This document shows, in pieces, positions 1-5,681 of a stretch of 5,681 bases of DNA. Positions within the stretch are counted from its first letter, which is position 1; each line of letters opens with the position of its first letter. The position numbers and the translations under genes are program-made. The notes beneath the pieces are model-generated. The model ran no database searches and was not told where the DNA came from. It saw nothing but the letters and a program-made list of their open reading frames with translations. Location of the stretch: the NCBI GenBank assembly GCA_946402595.1, contig CAMIWY010000109.1, positions 1 to 5,681 on the forward strand, written 5' to 3'. This DNA comes from an uncultured Clostridia bacterium. GTDB lineage: Bacteria; Bacillota; Clostridia; Peptostreptococcales; Anaerovoracaceae.

Positions 1-960
1 ATCTATCGTTTCTGCCGGTACCCCGAGTGCGATCTTTGCTTCATTACTATATGTAACATATGCATACTTGAGCGACTCGGATGCTCCCGGCACCTCAGCT
101 ATAGACGACGCGAACAGTCCTGCCGTTGCGGACTCCGCCGATGTTATCGTAAGATGCTTCTCCTTAAGAAGCCTTACCACGACTACATCAAGCTCTTCGT
201 CGTCGTAGCTGTATATGTACTCACCGATGAGCTCATTGACTCTGACTATCATCTCATCAACGGCTGCCTTAGCCTCTTCGATAGTGTCTCTCTGCGAGGC
301 GACCCTGATAGTGCACTCGCCTTCCTTGGCATAAGTCGCGATAGTCGGATCCGTCTGTCCGTCTATAAGAGGCATCAGGTCCATCTCGAGGGCCGATTCG
401 CCCCTTCCGATCGTTCTGATTACCCTGTAGTACATCTTCTTTTCCATGAACTGCTCGAGATACTGGCGTCCGCCGTTTTCGAACAGCCACTTCAGTTCGC
501 GCGGCGGTCCCGGGAAGCACATGGCGACTTTGCCGTCCTTCTCATATGCAAAACCCGGCGCTGTTCCCGAAGCATTGTAGAGCGGTGTGCAGCCCTCCAG
601 AAGATACGCCTGCTTGAGGTTGTTCTCAGGCATTTTGCCCACGCGGCTGGCGTAGAACTCCCTGATATCATCTGCGGCTCTCTCGTCAAAATACATCTCA
701 GCGCCGAAGTAGTCTGCGACCATCTCCTTGGTCAGGTCGTCCTGCGTAGGTCCGAGGCCTCCGGTGAGTATCACGAGGTCTGTGTCCTCATATGCCTGTC
801 CGATCTTCTCTCTGAGCCTTGCAGGGTTATCGCCAACGACAAAATGGTACATGACGTCAAATCCCATCAGGTTGAGGTTCTTCGACAGATAAGTCGCATT
901 GGTATTGACTGTCTGGCCGAACAGTAGCTCTGTCCCGACAGCGATTATGGAAGTCTTCAT
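1..960 (-). CDS. cinA: CinA-family protein: MoCF-binding-like domain plus NMN deamidase-type domain (3' end cut off)
   Basis: The frame is open from the ATG at 960-958 to the window edge, giving 320 residues without a stop. CinA proteins are usually a little over 400 residues, so roughly the last 90-100 are missing. Residues 1-170 are the molybdopterin-binding-like (COG1058) domain, with GTELLFGQTVNTN at 9-21, VVGDN at 41-45, LTGGLGPTQDDLTKE at 65-79 and FPGPPREL at 149-156. Residues from about 265 begin the CinA C-terminal domain, with SAESATAG at 274-281, VPGAS and VTYSNEAK ending at Lys309. In this family the C-terminal domain deamidates nicotinamide mononucleotide to nicotinic acid mononucleotide, and the N-terminal domain is linked to ADP-ribose pyrophosphatase activity. 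Ser277 and Lys309 appear to align with the conserved active-site serine and lysine, an assignment made from memory of the family. The gene starts 21 bases after pgsA with its own Shine-Dalgarno. In Firmicutes cinA is often cotranscribed with recA, which would lie beyond position 1. Family assignment is secure; the physiological role here is inferred. Confidence 0.96.
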   Translation of the reverse strand, partial: MKTSIIAVGTELLFGQTVNTNATYLSKNLNLMGFDVMYHFVVGDNPARLREKIGQAYEDTDLVILTGGLGPTQDDLTKEMVADYFGAEMYFDERAADDIREFYASRVGKMPENNLKQAYLLEGCTPLYNASGTAPGFAYEKDGKVAMCFPGPPRELKWLFENGGRQYLEQFMEKKMYYRVIRTIGRGESALEMDLMPLIDGQTDPTIATYAKEGECTIRVASQRDTIEEAKAAVDEMIVRVNELIGEYIYSYDDEELDVVVVRLLKEKHLTITSAESATAGLFASSIAEVPGASESLKYAYVTYSNEAKIALGVPAETID

Positions 961-970
961 ATATATTCTG

Positions 971-977
971 CCTTTCT
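971..977 (-). promoter_or_regulatory. Ribosome binding site of cinA
   Basis: Read on the minus strand, AGAAAGG ends 10 bases before the ATG at 960. It fills most of the 21-base gap after the pgsA stop and supports this start for cinA, whose protein begins directly with the expected MKTSIIAVGTELL. Confidence 0.7.
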
Positions 978-981
978 CACC

Positions 982-1512
982 TTACATCGAGAAAACATCC
1001 TTGTTCTGGATAACATATTCACAGCCTGAGTATACTGTCATGATCAGTGAAGCTATGAAGATGTAGTATCCGACAGTCATGATGACCGGGTAATCGCTTA
1101 GCCAGTGTCCTGCCAGCATGACGATAACAGCTATCATCTGCAGAACAGTCTTGATTTTGCCCGACATTCCGGCAGCGAGCACCCTCCCTTCAGATGCGGC
1201 TACGGTCCTCATGCCTGCAACGATGAACTCTCTTGCGAGGATAATGATCAGCATCCATGCTTCGATGGCATCTGTCTCAATGAAGAGGCACAGCGCCGAA
1301 TAAACCAGGATCTTGTCAGCAAGCGGATCCATGATCTTTCCGAAGTTGGTAACGAGGTTCTGCGACCTTGCTATCTTGCCGTCAAAGTAGTCCGTGATGG
1401 ATGCTGCGCAGAAGATCACAAGTGCCGCAGGATACATTCCGAGCATGAAAGCAGCGATGAAAAATGGTACAGCGATCATTCTCGCGATGGTGAGTTTGTT
1501 AGGAAGATTCAT
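982..1512 (-). CDS. pgsA: CDP-diacylglycerol--glycerol-3-phosphate 3-phosphatidyltransferase
   Basis: This 176-residue integral membrane enzyme transfers a phosphatidyl group from CDP-diacylglycerol to sn-glycerol-3-phosphate. The product is phosphatidylglycerol phosphate, the committed precursor of phosphatidylglycerol and cardiolipin. The CDP-alcohol phosphatidyltransferase signature D-x2-D-G-x2-A-R-x8-G-x3-D-x3-D is intact: Asp41, Asp44, Gly45, Ala48, Arg49, Gly58, Asp62 and Asp66, the aspartates being the metal-binding and catalytic residues in the family. The PgsA-type context is clear from VTNFGKIMDPLADK (54-67), the REFIVAGMR stretch after it and SGKIKTVLQM, which separate it from phosphatidylserine synthase relatives. 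Hydrophobic segments fall at about 12-37, 85-101, 120-141 and 145-165. The length is normal (family about 180). The ATG at 1512 is supported by a strong ribosome binding site 8 bases upstream and by the usual MNLPNKLTIAR beginning. It is separated from rimO by 86 bases holding a candidate promoter, and from cinA by 21 bases. Confidence 0.97.
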   Translation of the reverse strand: MNLPNKLTIARMIAVPFFIAAFMLGMYPAALVIFCAASITDYFDGKIARSQNLVTNFGKIMDPLADKILVYSALCLFIETDAIEAWMLIIILAREFIVAGMRTVAASEGRVLAAGMSGKIKTVLQMIAVIVMLAGHWLSDYPVIMTVGYYIFIASLIMTVYSGCEYVIQNKDVFSM

Positions 1513-1520
1513 CTCTAATA

Positions 1521-1528
1521 CTCCTTCT
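1521..1528 (-). promoter_or_regulatory. Strong ribosome binding site of pgsA
   Basis: On the minus strand AGAAGGAG lies 8 bases before the pgsA ATG, close to the ideal Shine-Dalgarno sequence and spacing. It is the best ribosome binding site in the window and fixes the pgsA start at 1512. Confidence 0.85.
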
Positions 1529-1541
1529 TAGTTATAGTTAC

Positions 1542-1569
1542 TTTATAGATACAAAGTGTTATCTGGCAA
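1542..1569 (-). promoter_or_regulatory. Candidate sigma-A promoter for pgsA-cinA
   Basis: Read on the minus strand, TTGCCA (1569-1564, 5 of 6 to TTGACA) is followed after 16 bases by TATAAA (1547-1542, 5 of 6 to TATAAT). Transcription would start near 1535, giving a leader of about 23 bases that carries the pgsA ribosome binding site. The segment is visibly more AT-rich than the flanking genes. It fits a secondary promoter within the operon. Chance matches of this quality do occur in AT-rich gaps, so it remains a prediction. Confidence 0.5.
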
Positions 1570-1603
1570 CAGCAGTTATTCGCTTCGAAAAACAGCAATT
1601 ACT
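1568..1603. repeat. Imperfect 13-base direct repeat upstream of pgsA
   Basis: AACAGCAGTTATT (1568-1580) recurs as AACAGCAATTACT (1591-1603), matching at 11 of 13 positions with a 23-base offset, about two helical turns. The first copy touches the candidate -35 box and the second runs over the rimO stop codon. A TTCGAA palindrome lies between them (1584-1589). The position would suit a regulator-binding site, but two short imperfect copies may be coincidental. Confidence 0.35.
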
Positions 1604-3002
1604 GCAGAACCTCTTCTCCTTCAAGATCGTATTCATATGCATTGTCAATGCGTACGTTCACGATATCCCCAGGATACAGGTCACGGGTGCTGCTGAATGC
1701 TACATTGCAGTCGATCTCAGGCGAGTCATATCTCGTCCTGCCTGAATAGACATCCTCGTCTATCATCTCGTCTACGATCACTTCATAGACCTTGCCGATC
1801 TTCTTCTCGTTGAGCTCCTCGCTGACCCTCAGCTGATGCTCCATGACCGCATTCCTTCTGGCCTGCTTGGTCTCCTCGTCCAGCTTGCCGTCGAGTTCAT
1901 AGGATGGAGTACCTTCTTCATCGGAGAAGGCAAAAGCTCCGAGGCGGTCGATCTTCATTGTGTCGATGAAGCCGAGGAGTTCGTTCATGTCCTCTTCCGT
2001 CTCTCCCGGGAAGCCGACAAGAAGCGTAGTCCTGATGTGGACTTCAGGTATCCTCTTTCTGAGCATGGTGATCGCCGCCCTTATCGATGCACCGGTCGAC
2101 TGCCTTCTCATGCGGTGAAGCACGTTATCTGAAACGTGCTGGATAGGCATGTCGATATACTTGCAGATCTTAGGTTCATTCGCGATGGTCTCAACGAGTT
2201 CGTCGGTAATACCGTTATCGTAAACGTACATGAGTCTGATCCATTCAATGCCGTCTATAGCGCAAAGCTGCCTCAGAAGCTCCGGCAGGCAGAGTTTTCC
2301 GTACAGGTCGCGGCCGTACTGGGACGTATCCTGCGCGATCAGGATCAGCTCTCTGATTCCTGCGTCCGCCATGTCCTGCGCCTCGTGGACGCAGTCCTCG
2401 ATACGCTTGGACCTGTAGTGCCCGCGTATCGACGGGATCGCGCAGAAGCTGCACGCGTTGTTGCACCCCTCTGCGATCTTGAGGTACCCCGTATAGGCAC
2501 CCTCGTCAAAATCCCTCTTCCTGTATCTGAGGTCATCAAGCACATCACCGACCATGTCAGAGCTGCGTGCAGTCTCCTCCGGAGCAGCGCCCGCCTTTTC
2601 TGCAGTCTCTTCCGGAGCAGCGCCCCCTCTTCCCTGCAGGCGCTCTTCATCCGGGCCGCTCCCGGCAAGGATATCCGGCAGCCTGTCATAGTCATTGACA
2701 CCGAAGAACATGTCCACCTCAGGCATCTCCTCAGCCAGCTCAGCGTGATAGCGCTCAGACAGGCAGCCGGTCACTACCAGCTTCATCCCGCGGCCCTTCT
2801 CCTCAGCAAGCTCAAATATCCTTGCGATGGAATCCTTCTTGGCATCCTCAATAAAGCCGCAGGTGTTGACGATCATGATGTCAGCATCCTCCGGCTCAAA
2901 CACGATGCTGCAGCCCCTCTCAACAAGAGCGGCTGCCAGCATCTGCGAATCATATTCATTCTTGGCACACCCAAGCGTGTCTATATATATGTTCTTACTC
3001 AT
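1599..3002 (-). CDS. rimO: Ribosomal protein S12 (aspartate-C3) methylthiotransferase RimO
   Basis: This radical-SAM enzyme of 467 residues adds a methylthio group to the beta-carbon of a conserved aspartate in ribosomal protein S12. The N-terminal MTTase (UPF0004) domain carries the three cysteines for the auxiliary iron-sulfur cluster: Cys12 in TLGCAKNEYDS, Cys48 in VNTCGFI and Cys80 in VTGCLSE. The radical SAM domain follows, with Cys180, Cys184 and Cys187 in EGCNNACSFCAIPSIRG, the CxxxCxxC motif. A TRAM domain occupies about 395-465. LGCAKN with DSQ and the TRAM motif GRTRYDSPEID point to RimO rather than the tRNA enzymes MiaB or MtaB. It is about 25 residues longer than typical RimO (E. 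coli 441) because of an alanine- and glutamate-rich insertion at about 115-148 between the first two domains. The ATG lies inside the end of ftsK (8-base overlap) with no good Shine-Dalgarno nearby. The closest purine-rich stretch, AAGAAAG at 3025-3019, is 16 bases away, so translation is probably coupled to ftsK. Confidence 0.96.
   Translation of the reverse strand: MSKNIYIDTLGCAKNEYDSQMLAAALVERGCSIVFEPEDADIMIVNTCGFIEDAKKDSIARIFELAEEKGRGMKLVVTGCLSERYHAELAEEMPEVDMFFGVNDYDRLPDILAGSGPDEERLQGRGGAAPEETAEKAGAAPEETARSSDMVGDVLDDLRYRKRDFDEGAYTGYLKIAEGCNNACSFCAIPSIRGHYRSKRIEDCVHEAQDMADAGIRELILIAQDTSQYGRDLYGKLCLPELLRQLCAIDGIEWIRLMYVYDNGITDELVETIANEPKICKYIDMPIQHVSDNVLHRMRRQSTGASIRAAITMLRKRIPEVHIRTTLLVGFPGETEEDMNELLGFIDTMKIDRLGAFAFSDEEGTPSYELDGKLDEETKQARRNAVMEHQLRVSEELNEKKIGKVYEVIVDEMIDEDVYSGRTRYDSPEIDCNVAFSSTRDLYPGDIVNVRIDNAYEYDLEGEEVLQ
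2568..2625. repeat. 33-base-period tandem repeat inside rimO
   Basis: Two 25-base copies (2568-2592 and 2601-2625) differ at one position (2577 C, 2610 T) and are offset by 33 bases, exactly 11 codons. In RimO they encode GAAPEETAEKA (127-137) followed by GAAPEETARSS (138-148). The multiple-of-three period keeps the frame. The near identity suggests a recent duplication, located in a linker rather than in a folded domain. Confidence 0.9.
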
Positions 3003-5681
3003 CTGAATTCAGTATCATCTTTCTTACGCTCTCCGGCAGCGAGTTGAAATAGTCAACTGCGTCGTTACCGGTCGGCGCCATTACTGTCTCTTCGCCTGCT
3101 GCAGGCTCCTCATACGAGTCCTCAAAGCTGTCATGCTCCTCAGTCCGGCGTGAGGCCTGGCGGGACTCATAGAAGTCTTCCGGCTCAGGTTCCGGCTCAG
3201 GCATTCTCTGCGGCTGAGGATCAGAAGGTCTTGATCCCATGAGGTTCATGTGCGGCTTGCCTGTCACCTTCGCCTCCAGCTCGGCCTTCTCCTGAGGTGA
3301 GATCTCGTCGATGGTCTCCTGGGCTGCGGCTGCATTGGAGCTGCCGTTATAGTACTCATCTTCAGTCACGAGGACCTGTCTCGGTCTTGATCCGTCTGAA
3401 GGTCCGATGATGCCCTTCTCCTCGATCTCATCAATGATCCTTGCTGCACGGTTGTATCCGATGCGGAACCTTCTCTGGAGCATGGATACCGACGCCTGCT
3501 TTGACTTCAGGATGAATGCGATAGCATCCTCAGTCAGCTCATCCTGCGGCTCTGAAGAACCTCTCTTGTCAGCGTTCTCTATAGCGTTCTGCAGCTCCTC
3601 ATCATATACCGGGCCGCCGCCTTCCTTCTTGACGAACTTGATGACCTTGTCGATCTCGCTGTCTGAGATGTACGGGCCCTGGACTCTGTACGGCTTGCTA
3701 GAGCCGACCGGTGAGAACAGCATGTCGCCCTTGCCGAGCAGCTTCTCAGCGCCTGCCATGTCGAGGATCGTTCTTGAGTCGACCTGTGATGCGACGCTGA
3801 AAGCTATCCTTGAAGGGATATTGGCCTTGATAAGACCAGTGACAACGTCTACTGAAGGTCTCTGAGTCGCTACGATAAGATGCATTCCTGCAGCTCTTGC
3901 CTTCTGGGCCAGTCTGCAGATCGAGTTCTCGACTTCAGACGGTGCCGCCATCATGAGGTCTGCCAGCTCATCGATGATGATGACGACCTGAGGCTTGCAG
4001 TTTGCGAATTCATGGTTGGCCTTCATCAGCTCATTGTATGACTCGAGATCCTTGACGCCCTCCTTTGCGAAGAGCTCATATCTCTTGTCCATCTCCTCTA
4101 CCGCGATGGCCAGAGCCCTTGAAGCCTTTCTCGCATCAGTCACGACCGGAGTCAGCAGGTGCGGTATGCCGTTGTAGTTGGCAAGCTCTACGACCTTAGG
4201 GTCGATCATGATGAGCTTCAGCTCTGACGGCTTTGCCTTATAGAGGAAACTTGTGATTATAGTATTGATGCAGACCGACTTACCGGAACCTGTCGCACCT
4301 GCTATCAGAAGGTGCGGCATTCCCTTCAGGTCCGCGATTATGTTGTTGCCTGAAATGTCCTTGCCGACAACAAACGTGATCTTTGATCTGGAATTCTCGA
4401 ACTCCTCTGACTCGATCAGTTCTCTGACAAGTACAGGTGACGGCTTGTCGTTTTCGACCTCAATGCCGACAGCCGCTTTGCCCGGGATAGGAGCCTCTAT
4501 CCTGAGGTTCTTGGCTCTCAGATTGAGTGCTATATCATCCGCAAGCCTTGTGATGCTCGACACCTTGACACCTGTAGCCGGCTGCACCTCGTATCTTGTT
4601 ACGGATGCGCCCTGGGTAACAGTCAGTACCTTTGCATCAACGCCGAAGTCGTTGAGAGTCTTCTCCAGGAGTTCAGCTTTCTGCTCCAGCTGATAGTCTG
4701 ATGCCATCTGCTTGTTCCCGGCAGGTTTTTTGAGAAGTGCCGGTGAAGGCAAAACGTACGAAGTGTCCTCGGAGTTTCTGTTGAAGCTCTCCGCAAGTTC
4801 TTCGTCTTCTGCCGAACGCTGAGGTTCCTCCTCAAGGCCCTTCTTGCCTTTCTTGCGGCTGGCCGCAGCTTCCTGCTCTTCTTCTCCTAGGCCCTTGACG
4901 TCGCCCGAAGATATGCCCGCAAGCTTCTTCCTGTGAGCGTTCTCAGCATCGTAGCTTCCGTCGAGGCCGCTTCCTGAGACCCCGAACTCTCTCATCTCAC
5001 GCTGCATTATCGAGGCAACGCCTGCTCCTGCTGCGTTTCCGCCGGCATATCCGGTATCATCTTCAAGACCTCTTCCGGCAGAGGACTTCTTCCTTCCGTC
5101 AAGGCCGTATCCGCCCGAATGACCGTAATCATCCGGGTCGCCGAGTCCGTACTGTCTGCCGGCTTTGCCCTTGTATGGTTCGCCTCCCATGCCTCTTGGC
5201 TTCTCAGGTGTTTTCTGAGCAGGCTGTGCGGTCTTTCCGCGGTATCCGTAATCGCCTTCGTCCACGCCCTCAAAGTTCATGTCCATGGTAACAGGCCTGT
5301 CGCCTTCGTTCTGTACAGCGTTTGACGGACCCGCGATCCTGTCGCCCTTTCTGTCGTAGAAGGTGTCCACACCGAGGACTTTAGTGTAATCTATCTGGCT
5401 TTCGTCAGTCAGGTTGTTTATCCTGTGTTCCGGCGCATCAAGAGGCTGCACCATATTATAAGAAGCGCTGTTCTTTTTCGCGGCAGCGTACTGATCTCTC
5501 TGTGTAGGCACTGTCTCAGGATCATCATCGACCTTGGAGATGCCGTTGAGTATCGACTTCCACAAGGATTTTGCACCGCTGGCGATCGGTGACTCCTTAT
5601 GTTCAGGCTGTACTCCGTTCGTGACGATCCCGGTCTCAGGATCCGCTCCCGGAGTTGCAGCTCTCGCAACAGCCATCTGGA
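2995..5681 (-). CDS. ftsK: FtsK/SpoIIIE-family septal DNA translocase (5' end cut off)
   Basis: This ATP-driven double-stranded DNA pump clears chromosome arms from the division or sporulation septum. Numbering here is from the first in-frame ATG (5676), which is probably internal. The frame stays open to the window edge, and the four-helix membrane anchor usual at the N-terminus is absent, so it should lie upstream. Residues 1 to about 320 form a hydrophilic low-complexity linker rich in Gly, Asp, Glu, Lys and Tyr. The motor alpha region begins near 324. The beta ATPase core holds Walker A GATGSGKS (460-467), IDPKVVEL (491-498), Walker B VVIIIDE (564-570) and the family hallmark RAAGMHLIVATQRPS (594-608). 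The winged-helix gamma domain, which reads DNA polarity sequences, spans about 712-770 with MLQRRFRIGYNRAARIID. A further 123 residues follow, although many homologues end soon after gamma. The tail is acidic, contains four Pro-Glu units (826-833) and closes with NDAVDYFNSLPESVRKMIL (871-889). The stop overlaps rimO. FtsK and SpoIIIE cannot be told apart here. Confidence 0.96.
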   Translation of the reverse strand, partial: QMAVARAATPGADPETGIVTNGVQPEHKESPIASGAKSLWKSILNGISKVDDDPETVPTQRDQYAAAKKNSASYNMVQPLDAPEHRINNLTDESQIDYTKVLGVDTFYDRKGDRIAGPSNAVQNEGDRPVTMDMNFEGVDEGDYGYRGKTAQPAQKTPEKPRGMGGEPYKGKAGRQYGLGDPDDYGHSGGYGLDGRKKSSAGRGLEDDTGYAGGNAAGAGVASIMQREMREFGVSGSGLDGSYDAENAHRKKLAGISSGDVKGLGEEEQEAAASRKKGKKGLEEEPQRSAEDEELAESFNRNSEDTSYVLPSPALLKKPAGNKQMASDYQLEQKAELLEKTLNDFGVDAKVLTVTQGASVTRYEVQPATGVKVSSITRLADDIALNLRAKNLRIEAPIPGKAAVGIEVENDKPSPVLVRELIESEEFENSRSKITFVVGKDISGNNIIADLKGMPHLLIAGATGSGKSVCINTIITSFLYKAKPSELKLIMIDPKVVELANYNGIPHLLTPVVTDARKASRALAIAVEEMDKRYELFAKEGVKDLESYNELMKANHEFANCKPQVVIIIDELADLMMAAPSEVENSICRLAQKARAAGMHLIVATQRPSVDVVTGLIKANIPSRIAFSVASQVDSRTILDMAGAEKLLGKGDMLFSPVGSSKPYRVQGPYISDSEIDKVIKFVKKEGGGPVYDEELQNAIENADKRGSSEPQDELTEDAIAFILKSKQASVSMLQRRFRIGYNRAARIIDEIEEKGIIGPSDGSRPRQVLVTEDEYYNGSSNAAAAQETIDEISPQEKAELEAKVTGKPHMNLMGSRPSDPQPQRMPEPEPEPEDFYESRQASRRTEEHDSFEDSYEEPAAGEETVMAPTGNDAVDYFNSLPESVRKMILNSDE
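3178..3201. repeat. Perfect 12-base tandem duplication in the ftsK tail
   Basis: TTCCGGCTCAGG occurs twice back to back (3178-3189 and 3190-3201). On the coding strand it specifies four consecutive Pro-Glu dipeptides, residues 826-833 of the FtsK reading frame. It lies in the disordered-looking tail beyond the gamma domain, where length changes in units of three bases should be tolerated. Confidence 0.9.

Noticed and set aside
154..927. Plus-strand open frame of 257 codons opposite cinA
   Set aside because: It is antisense to a well-conserved CinA sequence. The translation shows no family motif, so it is a shadow of the coding bias.
1513..1598. Possible intrinsic terminator between rimO and pgsA
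   Set aside because: On the minus strand a run of five T residues occurs next to a TTCG/CGAA pairing, but the stem is only 4 base pairs and the T run precedes it instead of following it. No terminator can be supported.
2136..3047. Plus-strand open frame of 303 codons opposite rimO
   Set aside because: It lies entirely antisense to a clearly recognisable RimO and the end of ftsK, has no recognisable protein features and no ribosome binding site that stands out. Long antisense frames are expected opposite codon-biased genes of this composition.
3407..4693. Several plus-strand frames of 60-152 codons opposite the ftsK motor
   Set aside because: All sit in one frame opposite the conserved motor and translate to Ser/Leu/Ile-rich sequence typical of antisense readings. 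None has independent support.
5674..5676. ATG at 5676 as the true start of ftsK
   Set aside because: The frame continues upstream to the window edge and starting here would leave the protein without the membrane anchor expected for the family. It is treated as an internal methionine.
1..5681. Mobile element, CRISPR array, tRNA/rRNA or novel defence system
   Set aside because: No transposase, regularly spaced repeats, RNA gene signatures or unfamiliar gene cluster was seen. Almost every base is taken up by four well-known housekeeping genes.

Overview
No undescribed system is visible in this window. It is an ordinary housekeeping operon with a few lineage-specific embellishments. All genes lie on the minus strand. 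In transcription order they are ftsK/spoIIIE (5' end cut off by the window edge), rimO, pgsA and cinA (3' end cut off). This order is one I associate with low-GC Gram-positive bacteria of the Clostridia, where recA commonly follows cinA. The base composition is moderate (roughly 50-55% GC by eye) and many codons end in C or G, so a mid-GC Clostridia member such as a Lachnospiraceae or Anaerovoracaceae relative is plausible. The genus cannot be read from the sequence.

Layout. Positions 5681-2995 encode an FtsK/SpoIIIE DNA translocase: a long low-complexity linker, the complete motor, the winged-helix gamma domain and an unusual acidic C-terminal tail. rimO (3002-1599) overlaps the ftsK stop by 8 bases and encodes the ribosomal protein S12 methylthiotransferase, with a repeat-containing insertion between its first two domains. 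An 86-base gap follows, with a candidate sigma-A promoter, a spaced direct repeat and a strong ribosome binding site. pgsA (1512-982) encodes CDP-diacylglycerol--glycerol-3-phosphate 3-phosphatidyltransferase. After 21 bases comes cinA (960 to the window edge), encoding a CinA-family nucleotide-processing protein.

The four products do not form one pathway. They cover chromosome segregation at the septum, ribosome modification, anionic phospholipid synthesis and pyridine nucleotide repair or competence. Tight spacing suggests co-transcription, and the candidate promoter before pgsA could give pgsA-cinA (and whatever follows) separate expression. No RNA gene, mobile element, CRISPR array or convincing terminator was seen. 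No stretch over 300 bases lacks a gene: the only non-coding DNA is 961-981 and 1513-1598.
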